A stretch of 64,000 bases of DNA, taken from Sideroxydans sp. Lineage in GTDB: Bacteria > Pseudomonadota > Gammaproteobacteria > Burkholderiales > Gallionellaceae. Both the position numbers and the translations under genes were made by a program. The notes below the pieces were generated by a model, which saw only the letters and a program-made list of their open reading frames with translations, had not been told where the DNA came from and ran no database searches. Location: assembly GCA_028687425.1 (NCBI GenBank), contig JAQUAD010000001.1:62001-126000 (forward strand). The letters run 5' to 3'. Positions 1 through 15,283 of this stretch are shown one piece after another; the stretch's first letter is position 1; every line of letters begins with the position of its first letter.

Positions 1-2
1 GG

Positions 3-554
3 ATACCTTTTCACCTGATTGATACCGCTGGAATACGGGAAACTGACGACGTGCTAGAGCAAATGGGTATCGTCCGTGCACGACAAAGTATGGACAAGGC
101 AGACCTGATCATTTTGCTAATTGACGAAACAGATACAACAACACCCAATAAGCAGATAGAAGCCGAAATCTCCGATGCGAATACCCCAGCAATCTTTGTT
201 CACAACAAGATTGATCTGGCCGGATTACAAGCCGGAATCAACAGTCGAGACGCAGTAACACACATATACCTTTCAGCAAAGACGGGAGAGGGAATAGAAC
301 TGCTGAGGCAGACCATCCTGAAGGCCGTGGGGTGGCATCGTGAAGAAGGGGTGTTTATGGCCAGATCCAGGCACATGGAAGCGATCACCCAGGCGCTGGA
401 AACCTTAACGGGCGCCGGAAGCTTGTCAGAGCAGCTGGAATTATTCGCTGAATCTTTGCGCCTAGCGCAGAGTGCACTTAATCAAATTACGGGCGAATTT
501 GTTGCTGATGATCTGCTGGGGGAGATTTTTGGCAGGTTTTGTATTGGAAAATAA
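3..554 (+). CDS. mnmE: tRNA modification GTPase MnmE, 3' part (5' truncated by window)
   Basis: Frame is open from base 3: IPFHLIDTAGIRETDD (G3 motif), NKID, and C-terminal GEIFGRFCIGK typical of MnmE; followed by mnmG. Confidence 0.95.
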   Translation: MPFHLIDTAGIRETDDVLEQMGIVRARQSMDKADLIILLIDETDTTTPNKQIEAEISDANTPAIFVHNKIDLAGLQAGINSRDAVTHIYLSAKTGEGIELLRQTILKAVGWHREEGVFMARSRHMEAITQALETLTGAGSLSEQLELFAESLRLAQSALNQITGEFVADDLLGEIFGRFCIGK

Positions 555-566
555 AATCCGGCTAAA

Positions 567-582
567 TGTTTCACGTGAAACG
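567..582. promoter_or_regulatory. parS centromere-like site (ParB binding)
   Basis: TGTTTCACGTGAAACG in the mnmE-mnmG gap; 15/16 match to consensus TGTTTCACGTGAAACA, core GTTTCACGTGAAAC is a perfect palindrome; parAB lies 2.6 kb downstream. Confidence 0.9.
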
Positions 583-641
583 TGGTTTTGTATCCGCCCA
601 GCCTGTTGTAAGATTCGCGCCCCTTGAGGCAAGTAAACACC

Positions 642-2549
642 ATGGATTACCCCGAAAAATTTGATGTGATTATAGTTGGAGGCGGTCATGCAGGGACCGA
701 GGCGGCACTGGTGAGTGCTCGTGCGGGCTGCAAAACGCTGCTGTTAAGCCACAACATCGAAACCCTGGGTCAAATGTCTTGCAACCCCTCGATTGGCGGA
801 ATAGGAAAGGGGCACTTGGTCAAAGAGGTTGATGCGCTTGATGGTGCAATGGCTGCGGCGACAGATGAGGGTGGAATTCAATTCAGGATTTTGAATGCCA
901 GCAAGGGTCCGGCAGTTAGGGCGACCAGAGCACAAGCAGATAGGTTGTTATACAAACAGGCGGTGCGCTCAAGGCTGGAAAATCAGCCAAACCTGTGGCT
1001 GTTTCAGCAGGCCGTCGATGCAATGGTGGTCAATGCAGGCAGGATAGAAGGTGTAGAAACTCAAGCCGGTATAAGATTTTCCGCGAAGAGCGTGGTGCTC
1101 ACTGCTGGTACGTTTCTTTCGGGCTTGATACATGTAGGTCTATCAAACTATTCCGGCGGACGTGCGGGCGATCCGCCATCGATCACGCTATCTGCACAGC
1201 TGCGTGAATTGGGGTTGCCGGTCGGGAGGCTGAAGACTGGAACGCCGCCGAGAATAGATGGGCGCAGCATTGACTTCTCGGTGATGCAGGAGCAGTGGGG
1301 GGACGATCCCGCGCCAGTATTTTCATTCATGGGCAAAGCAGCGCAGCATCCGAGGCAACTGCCATGCTGGATTACCGAAACAAACGAAAAGACCCACGAA
1401 ATCATACGCGGCGGTTTGGATCGGTCGCCGATGTTCACTGGTGTGATCGAGGGTGTTGGGCCCCGCTACTGCCCTTCCGTGGAAGATAAAATAACCAGAT
1501 TCGCAGGTAAAAATTCACATCAGATATTTCTTGAGCCAGAAGGGCTGGGAACGCATGAGATATATCCGAATGGAATTTCGACCAGCCTCCCATTTGATGT
1601 CCAGATAGCCTTGGTTCGTTCAATCAAGGGACTTGAAAATGCGCATATATTGCGGCCGGGTTATGCAATTGAATATGACTATTTTGACCCGAGAGCACTA
1701 AAGCGATCTTTGGAGACCAAGGCAATTGAAGGATTGTTCTTTGCCGGCCAAATCAATGGCACGACCGGATATGAAGAGGCCGCAGCGCAAGGCTTGCTGG
1801 CTGGAGTCAATGCCGCGCGCCATGCACGTGAGCAAGAAGCTTGGAGTCCGAAGCGTAATGAAGCCTATTTTGGGGTGATGGTGGATGATTTGACGGCCAG
1901 AGGTGTGACTGAGCCGTATCGGATGTTTACCAGCCGAGCTGAGTACCGGCTGCAACTGCGAGAAGACAATGCAGATCTGCGCCTGACAGAGATCGGCAGG
2001 AAGCTGGGCATTGTTTCTGATGTGCGCTGGCGTGCATTCGATGAGAAGCGCGAGGCAATTGCGCGCGAGGAGCAAAGGCTGAAAAGTACTTGGGTAAATC
2101 CGGCAATCTTAAGCGACGAGCATGCGATCCGGGTGTTAGGAAAGCCCGTAGAGCGCGAATATTCTTTATACGAGTTGTTGAGGCGGCCGGAAGTTAGTTA
2201 TGACTCGCTGATGTCACTGCCTAACAGTGGAGCGCGCGTGATGGAAGACGTTGTTGCGCAGCAAGTTGAAATAGGTGCCAAGTATCAGGGGTACATCGCG
2301 AAGCAGAATCAAGAAGTGCAACATCAGGCTGCACAAGAAGACTTGGTATTGCCGGCAACACTAGATTATCGCGATGTCAGGGCATTATCCATTGAGGCGC
2401 AACAAAGACTGAACTTGCAAAAACCGGAAACCATAGGCCATGCAAGCCGAATCTCAGGTATTACGCCGGCTGATATTTCATTGCTCTTGGTCCATCTGAA
2501 GCGGGGGTTCCACACGAGTAAGGTGGGCGGCGGTGAAGATGCAAAGTGA
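642..2549 (+). CDS. mnmG: tRNA uridine-5-carboxymethylaminomethyl(34) synthesis enzyme MnmG
   Basis: [26 protein letters not shown]-binding start, [11 protein letters not shown], full length. Confidence 0.97.
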   Translation: MDYPEKFDVIIVGGGHAGTEAALVSARAGCKTLLLSHNIETLGQMSCNPSIGGIGKGHLVKEVDALDGAMAAATDEGGIQFRILNASKGPAVRATRAQADRLLYKQAVRSRLENQPNLWLFQQAVDAMVVNAGRIEGVETQAGIRFSAKSVVLTAGTFLSGLIHVGLSNYSGGRAGDPPSITLSAQLRELGLPVGRLKTGTPPRIDGRSIDFSVMQEQWGDDPAPVFSFMGKAAQHPRQLPCWITETNEKTHEIIRGGLDRSPMFTGVIEGVGPRYCPSVEDKITRFAGKNSHQIFLEPEGLGTHEIYPNGISTSLPFDVQIALVRSIKGLENAHILRPGYAIEYDYFDPRALKRSLETKAIEGLFFAGQINGTTGYEEAAAQGLLAGVNAARHAREQEAWSPKRNEAYFGVMVDDLTARGVTEPYRMFTSRAEYRLQLREDNADLRLTEIGRKLGIVSDVRWRAFDEKREAIAREEQRLKSTWVNPAILSDEHAIRVLGKPVEREYSLYELLRRPEVSYDSLMSLPNSGARVMEDVVAQQVEIGAKYQGYIAKQNQEVQHQAAQEDLVLPATLDYRDVRALSIEAQQRLNLQKPETIGHASRISGITPADISLLLVHLKRGFHTSKVGGGEDAK

Positions 2550-3153
2550 TCGTGAGGTATTGGTCTCGGGAGCGAGTCAATTGGGTATTGAAATGACTGC
2601 TGATGCCCAGACAAAATTGATCGAATACATGTCCATGATGCAAAAATGGAATAAAGTCTACAACTTGACCGCCATCAGAAGCGGACCGGAAATGGTAACC
2701 CACCATCTGCTGGATAGCTTGGCGGTGCTTCCACACCTCTGGCCGGGAGAATGGCTGGATGTAGGGTGTGGTGGTGGCTTGCCGGGTATCGTGCTAGCCA
2801 TCATGAGGCCGGACTGGGAATTCACATTGCTGGACAGTAATTCAAAGAAAACGGGATTTGTGCAGCAAGTGGCTATTCAGCTGGGACTGAAAAATGTACA
2901 AGTTCACACAGGCAGAGTAGAAGATTGGCAGAGTGAAGTGCTATTTGACGGGATAATCTCCCGAGCTTTTACGGAGATTGGGAATTTCTTCAGGCTGACA
3001 GAAGGATTGCTTGCCCCTGAAGGACGATGGGCGGCAATGAAGGGGAAAATGGAAGAGGTGACTCCCCGGCAATACAAAATAGACCACATCATTACATTGC
3101 AAGTGCCTGGCCTTGATGCATCAAGAACATTGGTGATTGCGGGCCGGAAATAG
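2533..3153 (+). CDS. rsmG: 16S rRNA (guanine527-N7)-methyltransferase RsmG
   Basis: [26 protein letters not shown], conserved position after mnmG; overlaps mnmG 3' end. Confidence 0.95.
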   Translation: MKMQSDREVLVSGASQLGIEMTADAQTKLIEYMSMMQKWNKVYNLTAIRSGPEMVTHHLLDSLAVLPHLWPGEWLDVGCGGGLPGIVLAIMRPDWEFTLLDSNSKKTGFVQQVAIQLGLKNVQVHTGRVEDWQSEVLFDGIISRAFTEIGNFFRLTEGLLAPEGRWAAMKGKMEEVTPRQYKIDHIITLQVPGLDASRTLVIAGRK

Positions 3154-3165
3154 GGAGCGACTGGA

Positions 3166-3948
3166 ATGGCAAGAATAATGGCAATCACCAACCAGAAGGG
3201 CGGGGTTGGTAAGACGACGACAACCGTGAATCTGGCCGCGAGTTTGGCCGCAGCGAAGAAGAGAGTGTTGCTGGTGGACCTCGACCCGCAAGCAAATGCG
3301 ACCATGGGCAGTGGCATAGACAAGCATTCTCAGGAAGTTACTGTTTACGATGTTCTGTTGGGTGAAGCCAATATTGCGCAAGCCAGGATCAATTATCAGC
3401 AAGGGAAATACGACGTGTTGGCTGCAAGCCGGGATCTGGCGGGCGCTGAAATCGAATTAGTGAATGTGGCTGGACGTGAAACGCGTCTGAAGAAGGAAAT
3501 TGAAGCGGTGGCTGAGCAGTATGACTATGTGCTTGTGGATTGCCCTCCCGCCCTGAATTTGTTGACCTTGAATGGTTTGTGTGCAGCCCATTCCGTGATG
3601 ATTCCGATGCAGTGCGAATATTATGCGCTGGAAGGTTTGAGCGATCTGGTCAATACCATAAGAATGGTGCGTGAGAGTCTTAATCCTCAACTGGAAATCG
3701 AAGGGTTGCTGCGCACCATGTTCGATCCACGCAATTCTCTGGCACAACAGGTTTCAGATCAGTTGCAGCAGCATTTTGGAGAGAAGGTCTATCGTACTGT
3801 CATCCCAAGAAACATTCGGCTGGCAGAAGCGCCAAGTTACGGCGTGCCTGTGCTGTACCACGATGCCCAATCCAAAGGAACACAAGCATATCTGGCATTG
3901 GCAGGAGAAATCTTGAATAGGGCGCAGAATAAGCAGGGTATTCAATAA
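3166..3948 (+). CDS. parA: Chromosome partitioning ATPase ParA (Soj)
   Basis: [20 protein letters not shown] deviant Walker A; VDCPPALNLLT. Confidence 0.95.
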   Translation: MARIMAITNQKGGVGKTTTTVNLAASLAAAKKRVLLVDLDPQANATMGSGIDKHSQEVTVYDVLLGEANIAQARINYQQGKYDVLAASRDLAGAEIELVNVAGRETRLKKEIEAVAEQYDYVLVDCPPALNLLTLNGLCAAHSVMIPMQCEYYALEGLSDLVNTIRMVRESLNPQLEIEGLLRTMFDPRNSLAQQVSDQLQQHFGEKVYRTVIPRNIRLAEAPSYGVPVLYHDAQSKGTQAYLALAGEILNRAQNKQGIQ

Positions 3949-3969
3949 CTTAAATTGAACGGAAAAAAT

Positions 3970-4827
3970 ATGGCAAAAATCAACAAGGGGCTCGGCCGGG
4001 GGTTGGATGCACTGCTGGGAGGTGGGGCAACGAAGACCAATGAATCGCTGCGCGAACTGAATGTAAACCAACTCAAACCCGGCAAGTACCAGCCGCGTAG
4101 TCATATGGATGAGGAATCGCTCAAAGAGCTCGCTGCATCCATCAAGTCGCAAGGCGTGATGCAACCTATCCTGGTAAGGGAGTTGCCGAACAGCAGTTAC
4201 GAAATCATTGCCGGCGAACGTCGCTGGCGCGCATCCCAGCTGGCTGGTCTGACGCAGGTTCCAGTCCTGGTGCGTGTTGTTCCCGATAATGCAGCATTGG
4301 CCATGGCGCTGATTGAAAATATCCAGCGCGAGAACCTGAATCCCCTGGAAGAAGCAGTAGGCATTCAGCGCTTGATCGATGAATTCCAGATGACCCATCA
4401 GGAAGCTGCCGATGCGGTTGGTCGCTCAAGAAGCGCAGCCAGCAATCTGCTGCGCTTACTCAAATTGTCGGTAGAAGTGCAAGGCATGCTGATGGAAAAC
4501 AAACTGGACATGGGGCACGCCCGTGCATTGCTGTCATTGGAGCCGGCACAACAAATCATGCTTGCGAACAAGGTGGTCCTGGAGGGGCTGTCGGTGCGAG
4601 AAGCCGAAGTGCTGGTACAGAAACAAAGCACATCCGTCAAGAAAGAAGAAATAAAACACAAGGTTACAAACAGAGACACCGAACGCTTACAAGAAGAACT
4701 GACTGACAAGATCGGCACACGGGTTGAAATCAAGTCAGGGAAAAAGGGGAAAGGCAAGCTTGTCATAGAGTATGCAAGCAATGACCACCTGGATGACTTG
4801 ATAACACGTCTGACCCGAGCGGGCTAA
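3970..4827 (+). CDS. parB: Chromosome partitioning protein ParB (Spo0J)
   Basis: GLGRGLDALLGG, GERRWRASQLAG, QRENLNPLEEA, helix-turn-helix region. Confidence 0.95.
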   Translation: MAKINKGLGRGLDALLGGGATKTNESLRELNVNQLKPGKYQPRSHMDEESLKELAASIKSQGVMQPILVRELPNSSYEIIAGERRWRASQLAGLTQVPVLVRVVPDNAALAMALIENIQRENLNPLEEAVGIQRLIDEFQMTHQEAADAVGRSRSAASNLLRLLKLSVEVQGMLMENKLDMGHARALLSLEPAQQIMLANKVVLEGLSVREAEVLVQKQSTSVKKEEIKHKVTNRDTERLQEELTDKIGTRVEIKSGKKGKGKLVIEYASNDHLDDLITRLTRAG

Positions 4828-4839
4828 ACAGCGAAAATC

Positions 4840-6503
<1,664 letters not shown>

Positions 6504-6542
6504 TTCGCGTAAGCGAACGCATAATTTAGAAAGGAAGCTTGC

Positions 6543-7013
6543 ATGAATATCAATGCAACTCTTCTCGCACAGTTGATCATGTTCGCGCTGTTCGTATGGT
6601 TCTGCATGAAGTTTGTGTGGACCCCGATCGTGGCGGCTCTCGATGAGCGCAAGAAGCAGATCGCTGACGGTCTGGCAGACGCCGAACGCGCCAAGCAGGA
6701 TCTGGAGCTCGCTTCCCGCCGCTCCGCAGAGATTCTGCGCGAAGCCAAGGAAAAAGCTGGCGAGATCATTGGCAACAGCGAAAAACGCGCAAGCGAGATC
6801 GTCGAAGAGTCCAAGACTCAAGCCAAAGTCGAAGGCGAGCGCATCATTGCTGGTGCGAAAGCTGAAATCGATCAAGAAGTGTTCCGTGCTAAAGAACAGC
6901 TGCGTACGCAGGTGTCCTCCATCGCGCTGGCAGGTGCCGGCAAGATTCTGGGTCGAGAAATCGATGCTAAGGCACATAGCGACCTGCTCGACAAACTCGT
7001 TGCGGAAATCTGA
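6543..7013 (+). CDS. atpF: F0F1 ATP synthase subunit b
   Basis: N-terminal TM helix followed by a long charged helix; operon position. Confidence 0.95.
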   Translation: MNINATLLAQLIMFALFVWFCMKFVWTPIVAALDERKKQIADGLADAERAKQDLELASRRSAEILREAKEKAGEIIGNSEKRASEIVEESKTQAKVEGERIIAGAKAEIDQEVFRAKEQLRTQVSSIALAGAGKILGREIDAKAHSDLLDKLVAEI

Positions 7014-7018
7014 TCGCT

Positions 7019-7552
7019 ATGTCTGAAGCCATAACCATTGCACGCCCTTACGCACAGGCAGCTTTTGAGGAAGCTCAAAAGCTGAACGCGCTACAGGCTT
7101 GGTCGGATGCACTCATTGCACTGGCAGAAGCAGTCTCCCACCCCGAGGTCAGCGCCATCATCGGCAATCCGAAGGTGGCGAAAGCCCAAGTGGCTTCGCT
7201 GATGGAGGCAGTTCTGGGCAAAAGCCCTGATGCGAAACTGCAGAACTTCGTGCGTATCCTTGCCGATAATCAGCGAGTTTCAGTTCTGCCTGAGATCGCA
7301 GCCAGCTTTGAAGCATTGAAAGCAGCGGCTGAAAAGTCGATCAATGTGGTGGTTGAGTCTCCGTTTGAATTGTCAGCTGCGCAACAAGACAAGATCATAG
7401 CTTCGTTGAAGAAACGCATGGGCTGCGAGATCAAGCTTGAAAGCCGCATTAAACAAGATTTGCTGGGTGGCGTGGTGATCCGCGCCGGAGACAAGGTCAT
7501 CGACGGATCTGCGTTGGCGCGCCTTGGCGAAATGGCGACAGCCCTGGCCTGA
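7019..7552 (+). CDS. atpH: F0F1 ATP synthase subunit delta
   Basis: ARPYAQAAFEEA start and LLGGVVIRAGDKVIDGS C-terminal motif. Confidence 0.95.
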   Translation: MSEAITIARPYAQAAFEEAQKLNALQAWSDALIALAEAVSHPEVSAIIGNPKVAKAQVASLMEAVLGKSPDAKLQNFVRILADNQRVSVLPEIAASFEALKAAAEKSINVVVESPFELSAAQQDKIIASLKKRMGCEIKLESRIKQDLLGGVVIRAGDKVIDGSALARLGEMATALA

Positions 7553-7582
7553 TAAAGATTTATCAAGAATAAGGAAATCCAG

Positions 7583-9124
7583 ATGAAGCTCAATCCTTCT
7601 GAAATTAGCAATTTGATTCGCAGTCGCATCGATAATTTCGAAGCACTGACCCAAGCGCGCACCGAAGGTACGGTGGTCAGCGTTACCGACGGTATCGTCC
7701 GTGTGCACGGTCTTTCAGACGTGATGCAAGGCGAAATGTTGGAATTCCCGGGCAATACATTCGGCCTGGCTCTGAACCTCGAGCGCGACTCTGTCGGCGC
7801 CGTTATTCTGGGCGAATACGAGCACATCACTGAAGGCGACACCGTCAAGTGCACCGGTCGCATTCTGGAAGTGCCGGTAGGTCCGGAACTGCGCGGTCGC
7901 GTGGTGAACGCGCTGGGCCAGCCTATCGACGGCAAAGGTCCGGTCAATGCCAAGATCACGGATAAGATCGAAAAGGTCGCGCCTGGCGTGATCGCTCGTA
8001 AATCCGTTGACCAGCCAGTACAAACAGGTTTGAAGTCCATCGACTCCATGGTTCCCGTCGGCCGCGGCCAGCGCGAACTGATCATCGGTGACCGCCAGAC
8101 TGGTAAGACTGCTGTTGCCGTTGACGCCATCATCAACCAAAAGGGTCAGAACATGACCTGTATCTACGTTGCGGTGGGCCAGAAGGCTTCTACTGTTGCC
8201 AACGTAGTGCGCAAGCTGGAAGAGCACGGCGCGATGGAATACACCATCGTGGTGGCAGCAACAGCTTCTGACTCCGCAGCGATGCAGTTCCTGGCACCGT
8301 ACGCCGGTTGCACCATGGGCGAATACTTCCGTGATCGTGGCGAAGACGCGCTGATCGTTTATGACGATTTGACCAAGCAAGCCTGGGCATACCGTCAGAT
8401 CTCCCTGCTGCTGCGTCGTCCGCCCGGCCGTGAAGCTTATCCTGGCGACGTGTTCTACCTGCACTCCCGTCTGCTGGAGCGCGCAGCTCGCGTAAATGCT
8501 GACTACGTTGAAGCCTTCACCAAGGGTGAAGTCAAAGGCAAGACAGGTTCTCTGACAGCTCTGCCTATCATCGAAACACAAGCTGGTGACGTGTCCGCAT
8601 TCGTGCCGACCAACGTGATCTCCATTACCGACGGTCAGATCTTCCTGGAAGCCGACCTGTTCAACGCAGGTATCCGTCCCGCGATCAACGCCGGTGTATC
8701 GGTGTCCCGCGTGGGTGGTGCAGCGCAGACCAAGGTCATCAAGAAGCTGGGGGGCGGTGTGCGTCTGGCACTGGCCCAGTATCGTGAACTGGCTGCGTTC
8801 GCGCAGTTCGCTTCCGACCTGGATGAATCGACTCGCAAGCAATTGGAGCGTGGCCGTTTGGTTACCGAGCTGATGAAGCAGCTGCAATATGAGCCGCTGT
8901 CGGTTTCCGAAATGGCAACTACACTGTTCGCCGTGAACAAGGGTTACTTCGACGACGTGCCTGTGCCTAAAGCACTGGCGTTCGAATCCGCACTGCACGC
9001 GAACCTGAAGGCAAACAGCAAAGAACTGATGGACGCAATCGAATCCAGCAAGGACCTGTCCGCTGACAACGAAAAACTGTTGGTGGCCGCGATCGAGAAG
9101 TTCAAGGCAACTGCTGTCTACTAA
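7583..9124 (+). CDS. atpA: F0F1 ATP synthase subunit alpha
   Basis: [13 protein letters not shown] Walker [18 protein letters not shown]. Confidence 0.98.
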   Translation: MKLNPSEISNLIRSRIDNFEALTQARTEGTVVSVTDGIVRVHGLSDVMQGEMLEFPGNTFGLALNLERDSVGAVILGEYEHITEGDTVKCTGRILEVPVGPELRGRVVNALGQPIDGKGPVNAKITDKIEKVAPGVIARKSVDQPVQTGLKSIDSMVPVGRGQRELIIGDRQTGKTAVAVDAIINQKGQNMTCIYVAVGQKASTVANVVRKLEEHGAMEYTIVVAATASDSAAMQFLAPYAGCTMGEYFRDRGEDALIVYDDLTKQAWAYRQISLLLRRPPGREAYPGDVFYLHSRLLERAARVNADYVEAFTKGEVKGKTGSLTALPIIETQAGDVSAFVPTNVISITDGQIFLEADLFNAGIRPAINAGVSVSRVGGAAQTKVIKKLGGGVRLALAQYRELAAFAQFASDLDESTRKQLERGRLVTELMKQLQYEPLSVSEMATTLFAVNKGYFDDVPVPKALAFESALHANLKANSKELMDAIESSKDLSADNEKLLVAAIEKFKATAVY

Positions 9125-9137
9125 GGGGAGCTGAGTT

Positions 9138-10004
9138 ATGGCGGGCAGTAAAGAAATTCGCACCAAAATCAAGAGCGTTGAAAATACGCGCAAGATCACA
9201 CGTGCGATGGAAATGGTGGCAGCTGCGAAGATGCGCAAAGCGCAAGATCGCATGCGTGCCGCTCGCCCTTACGCCGAAAAGATTCGCAATGTCGCCGCTC
9301 ACTTGTCACGCGCCAACCCGGAATACAAGCATCCATTCCTGGTAAAGCGCGAAACAGTGAAGAATGTCGGTCTGATCGTTGTCACTTCTGACAAGGGTCT
9401 GTGCGGTGGCCTGAATACCAACGTGTTGCGTCTCGCAGTAAACGAGATGAAAACATGGGAAGGTGAAGGCAAAGGTCTTCTGGTATGTCCGATCGGTAAC
9501 AAGGGTTTCGGCTTCATGAACCGCATCGGTGCCAAGGTTCAATCGCATCTGACAGGTTTGGGCGATACACCGCATATTGAAAAGTTGATCGGCACCGTCA
9601 AGGCGATGCTGGACGCATATGTTGCAGGTGAAATCGATGCCATCTATCTGAGCTACAACCACTTCATCAACACGATGAAGCAGGAGCCGCGTATAGAACA
9701 GCTGTTGCCGCTGAGCGGCGAGCAGATGGGCACCAGCGAAGGCAACTGGGACTACATTTACGAGCCGGATGCGAAGAAGGTCATTGACGAACTGCTGCTG
9801 CGCTATATCGAATCTCTGGTGTACCAGGCAGTTGTGGAAAACATGGCTTCCGAGCAAAGTTCGCGTATGGTGGCGATGAAGGCAGCTTCCGATAACGCCA
9901 AGAACGTTATCAACGAGCTCAAGCTGGTATACAACAAGGCACGTCAGGCTGCGATCACCAAGGAAATTTCGGAGATCGTGGGCGGTGCTGCGGCGATCGG
10001 TTGA
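9138..10004 (+). CDS. atpG: F0F1 ATP synthase subunit gamma
   Basis: [32 protein letters not shown]-terminal [14 protein letters not shown]. Confidence 0.97.
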   Translation: MAGSKEIRTKIKSVENTRKITRAMEMVAAAKMRKAQDRMRAARPYAEKIRNVAAHLSRANPEYKHPFLVKRETVKNVGLIVVTSDKGLCGGLNTNVLRLAVNEMKTWEGEGKGLLVCPIGNKGFGFMNRIGAKVQSHLTGLGDTPHIEKLIGTVKAMLDAYVAGEIDAIYLSYNHFINTMKQEPRIEQLLPLSGEQMGTSEGNWDYIYEPDAKKVIDELLLRYIESLVYQAVVENMASEQSSRMVAMKAASDNAKNVINELKLVYNKARQAAITKEISEIVGGAAAIG

Positions 10005-10031
10005 TCGGCAAAGAATTCAGAATTAATTTAG

Positions 10032-11468
<1,437 letters not shown>

Positions 11469-11483
11469 TTAGTGGGGAATACC

Positions 11484-11909
11484 ATGGCAATGACCGTACA
11501 TGTAGACGTAGTGAGCGCGGAAGAGCAGATCTTCTCCGGTCTTGCTGAAGTCATCGTGGTGCCGGGCGAGATGGGTGAACTGGGTATCTACCCACGCCAT
11601 ACCGCCCTGATGACACGCATCAAACCCGGTGCTGTGCGCATCAAGCGCCCTGACCAGGAGCAGGAAGAGCTGATCTACGTATCCGGCGGTATGCTCGAAG
11701 TACAGCCTAGCGTGGTTACCATTCTGGCCGACACCGCAATTCGCGGTGCCGATCTGGATGAGGCGCGTGCTCTGGAAGCCAAGCAGTCGGCTGAGGAAGC
11801 GATGAAGAATCGTACTTCTGACATCGACTACGCGGCAGCACAGGCAGAGCTGGCAGAGGCGATTGCGCAACTGCGAGCAATTCAGCAAATGCGCAAGACT
11901 ACGCACTAA
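11484..11909 (+). CDS. atpC: F0F1 ATP synthase subunit epsilon
   Basis: [36 protein letters not shown]. Confidence 0.95.
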   Translation: MAMTVHVDVVSAEEQIFSGLAEVIVVPGEMGELGIYPRHTALMTRIKPGAVRIKRPDQEQEELIYVSGGMLEVQPSVVTILADTAIRGADLDEARALEAKQSAEEAMKNRTSDIDYAAAQAELAEAIAQLRAIQQMRKTTH

Positions 11910-11930
11910 GGCATCATTAGTGGAACAAGC

Positions 11931-11956
11931 AAAAAAGCAGCTTCGGCTGCTTTTTT
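11931..11956 (+). terminator. Rho-independent terminator of the atp operon
   Basis: AAAAAAGCAGC-TTCG-GCTGCTTTTTT: perfect 11-bp stem with UUCG tetraloop and U-tract, 22 nt after the atpC stop. Confidence 0.93.
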
Positions 11957-12001
11957 GTTGCCTGAAAGATATACTCGGGCATTCATGAAATACTTCAAAA
12001 T

Positions 12002-13366
12002 ATGAACGCGTTGAACATCGTCATCCTGGCTGCGGGCAAGGGCACCCGCATGTATTCAGACAAGCCGAAAGTCCTGCATACCCTGGCTGGAAAACCGCTG
12101 GTACAGCATGTACTGGACTGTGCAGTCTCGCTAAATCCACAGCAGATCTGCACAGTCTACGGCCATGGTGGAGAGGCAGTACCGCAGGCGCTGCAGCAAT
12201 ACAGCGCGGATTTCGTCATGCAGGAACCGCAACTTGGCACAGGCCATGCAGTGCAACAGGCAATGCCGTACCTGCAGGACGAAAGCCGCACATTGGTTTT
12301 GTACGGGGATGTCCCGTTGATACAACACAGCACCTTGCATCAGATGCAGAAAGCAGGTGAAGGCTTGGTACTGCTGACGGTCAATCTCGATAATCCGGCA
12401 GGCTACGGGCGCATCGTGCGGAATGATCAGGGTGATGTGATGCGCATCGTTGAACAAAAGGATGCGACGGAAGAAGAGCTGCTGATAAAAGAAGTAAATA
12501 CCGGGATCATGCTCGTACCGACTGCAAAATTGCGGACATGGCTGGGCAATCTCAGCAACGACAATGCGCAAGGTGAGTACTACCTGACTGACATTGTCGC
12601 CATGGCAGTGGCACAAGGGGAACCGGTGCACAGCGTGCAGCCAGCGCAAACGTGGGAAGTGGAGGGCATCAACAACAAGGTGCAGCTGGCCAATCTGGAG
12701 CGGATCTATCAAAAAGAGGTTGCCAGCAGGCTATTGACTCAGGGAGTCTCCCTGATCGATCCGGCCCGGATCGATGTGCGCGGTGAATTGGTCTGCGGCA
12801 GAGATGTCGAGATAGATATCGGATGCGTATTCGAAGGCAAGGTCAGCTTGGGTGATCGCGTGAAAGTAGGCGCTTACAGCATCATCAAGGACTCATCGAT
12901 CGCGCAGGATACGCAGATAGCGCCATACAGCCACTTCGAAGACAGCGAAGTGGGTGCCGACTGCCGCATAGGGCCATATGCGCGACTCCGTCCGGGGAGC
13001 AAACTGCATGAACATGCACATGTCGGGAATTTCGTGGAGATCAAGAACAGCGAGATCGGCCAAGGCAGCAAGGCAAACCATCTGAGTTATATCGGCGACA
13101 GCACGGTGGGCAGCCGGGTCAATATCGGCGCCGGTACCATCACTTGCAACTACGATGGTGCAAACAAATTCCGCACCATCATTGAAGACGACGCATTCAT
13201 CGGTTCGGATACGCAGCTTGTTGCGCCAGTAACAGTAGGCAAAGGTGCAACCATAGGCGCAGGATCGACCATCACAAAGAACACTCCGCCAGGAGAGCTC
13301 ACTCTCTCCCGCAGCAAACAACTCTCGATTGCCGGCTGGCAACGTCCAGTGAAAGGAAAGAAATAG
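12002..13366 (+). CDS. glmU: Bifunctional UDP-GlcNAc pyrophosphorylase / GlcN-1-P N-acetyltransferase
   Basis: [25 protein letters not shown]; left-handed beta-helix C-terminus. Confidence 0.97.
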   Translation: MNALNIVILAAGKGTRMYSDKPKVLHTLAGKPLVQHVLDCAVSLNPQQICTVYGHGGEAVPQALQQYSADFVMQEPQLGTGHAVQQAMPYLQDESRTLVLYGDVPLIQHSTLHQMQKAGEGLVLLTVNLDNPAGYGRIVRNDQGDVMRIVEQKDATEEELLIKEVNTGIMLVPTAKLRTWLGNLSNDNAQGEYYLTDIVAMAVAQGEPVHSVQPAQTWEVEGINNKVQLANLERIYQKEVASRLLTQGVSLIDPARIDVRGELVCGRDVEIDIGCVFEGKVSLGDRVKVGAYSIIKDSSIAQDTQIAPYSHFEDSEVGADCRIGPYARLRPGSKLHEHAHVGNFVEIKNSEIGQGSKANHLSYIGDSTVGSRVNIGAGTITCNYDGANKFRTIIEDDAFIGSDTQLVAPVTVGKGATIGAGSTITKNTPPGELTLSRSKQLSIAGWQRPVKGKK

Positions 13367-13367
13367 C

Positions 13368-15191
13368 ATGTGCGGTATCGTTGGAGCAGTCGCAAAGCGC
13401 AACATCGTCCCGGTTTTGGTCAATGGCCTGTTGCGCCTGGAATATCGAGGCTATGACTCGGCAGGCCTGGTAGTCGTGAATGCAGGCAAGCTGGCACGCG
13501 TGCGAAGTGAGGGCCGTGTCGCCGAGTTGGGTCAGAAAAGTGCAAACACGCAAGGCGAGGTCGGGATCGCGCACACGCGCTGGGCAACCCATGGCATACC
13601 AAGCGAACGCAACGCACATCCGCACATGAGCCGCGACCTGATTGCCGTAGTGCACAACGGCATCATCGAGAACTATGAGGAATTGCGCACAGAATTGACC
13701 GCTCAGGGTTACGAATTCACATCGGACACCGACACAGAAGTAATCGCACACTTGATCCATAGCCACTATGCACAGGGAAACCTGCTGATGGCTACCCAGA
13801 CGGCACTGGCTCAGCTGGTGGGTGCATATGCGATAGGCGTCATCGCAGCAGACAACCCCCACCAACTGATCGCAGCCCGCAAAGGGAGTCCGCTGCTGCT
13901 CGGCGTAGGCGAAGGCGAGCACTTTGTCGGCTCCGACATGTCGGCGTTGCTGCAGGTAACAAGGAACGTCGTATATCTGGAAGAGGGGGATGTGGTCGAG
14001 CTGAATGTCGAGAACTATCGAATCTTCGACGCATCAGGTGCTGCAGTACAGCGGCCGGTACAGATCAGTGAACTGAACAATGACAGTGTAGAGCTGGGTG
14101 AATACAAGCACTACATGCAAAAAGAGATCCATGAACAACCGCAGGCCCTGGCAGACACACTGGAATCCGTGTGCAACAGCCAGTCGCTGGTGCCGGGAAT
14201 CTTTGGTGCTGAGGCGACCGATATCTTTCCGAAAGTGGAAAACATACTCATTCTGGCTTGCGGCACCAGCAATCATGCGGGACAAGTCGCACGCTACTGG
14301 CTGGAAGAGATCGCGGGGATCCCCTGCACAGTGGAGATCGCCAGCGAATACCGCTACCGGACAAGCGTACCGAATCCCAAAACACTGGTGGTGACCATCT
14401 CGCAATCTGGAGAAACGGCAGACACGTTGGCCGCACTGAACCATGCAAAGGCATCAGGTCACAGCTACACGCTGGCGATCTGCAATGTGCCGGAAAGCGC
14501 GATCATTCGCCAATCGAAACTTAGGTTCCTGACGCGCGCAGGTCCGGAGATCGGCGTAGCCTCAACCAAGGCCTTCACCACTCAGTTGGCGGGCCTGTTC
14601 CTGTTGACGCTGGTGATGGCAAAAGTGCGCGGCCATCTGCAAGAAGCAGATGAGCAGCAATTCCTGCATGAGCTACGCCATCTGCCGACAGCCATGCAGA
14701 AAGTGCTGGCACTGGAGCCGCAGATCGCGGAGATATCCGAACATTTCGTAGACAAGCATCACGCCCTGTTCCTGGGCCGCGGCATGCATTTCCCGATCGC
14801 GTCTGAAGGCGCACTGAAACTGAAGGAGATCTCCTACATCCACGCAGAAGCTTACCCGGCCGGCGAACTGAAACACGGTCCGCTGGCATTGGTGGACAAG
14901 GACATGCCGGTGGTATCGGTCGCTCCGAACGACACACTGCTGGAAAAGCTGAAATCCAACTTGCAGGAGGTAAAAGCACGCGGCGGTGAACTCTACGTCT
15001 TTGCCGATGCGAATACCCACATACACGCCAGCGAGGGTGTACACATCCTGCAAATGCCGGAACACGCGGGCTTTCTCAGCCCTATTCTGCACACCGCCCC
15101 TTTGCAACTCTTGGCATATTACGTAGCACTGCAAAAGGGAACGGATGTGGACAAGCCGCGCAACCTGGCCAAATCCGTTACGGTGGAATAA
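13368..15191 (+). CDS. glmS: Glutamine--fructose-6-phosphate aminotransferase
   Basis: [15 protein letters not shown] domains; [13 protein letters not shown]-terminus. Confidence 0.97.
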   Translation: MCGIVGAVAKRNIVPVLVNGLLRLEYRGYDSAGLVVVNAGKLARVRSEGRVAELGQKSANTQGEVGIAHTRWATHGIPSERNAHPHMSRDLIAVVHNGIIENYEELRTELTAQGYEFTSDTDTEVIAHLIHSHYAQGNLLMATQTALAQLVGAYAIGVIAADNPHQLIAARKGSPLLLGVGEGEHFVGSDMSALLQVTRNVVYLEEGDVVELNVENYRIFDASGAAVQRPVQISELNNDSVELGEYKHYMQKEIHEQPQALADTLESVCNSQSLVPGIFGAEATDIFPKVENILILACGTSNHAGQVARYWLEEIAGIPCTVEIASEYRYRTSVPNPKTLVVTISQSGETADTLAALNHAKASGHSYTLAICNVPESAIIRQSKLRFLTRAGPEIGVASTKAFTTQLAGLFLLTLVMAKVRGHLQEADEQQFLHELRHLPTAMQKVLALEPQIAEISEHFVDKHHALFLGRGMHFPIASEGALKLKEISYIHAEAYPAGELKHGPLALVDKDMPVVSVAPNDTLLEKLKSNLQEVKARGGELYVFADANTHIHASEGVHILQMPEHAGFLSPILHTAPLQLLAYYVALQKGTDVDKPRNLAKSVTVE

Positions 15192-15283
15192 GCAGCGCGG
15201 TCCGACAGTAAGCGGCAGTATGCAAACTGGATTCCGGAAAACGCTGCGCTCCATCCTCCCGTAAATCCGGAGAAGAACACAGC

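Noticed and set aside
7715-9253. 512-aa antisense ORF opposite atpA
   Set aside because: Shadow ORF; atpA on the plus strand is unambiguous
13340-13368. Possible glmS ribozyme/riboswitch upstream of glmS
   Set aside because: glmU stop and glmS start are essentially adjacent, leaving no space for a leader RNA
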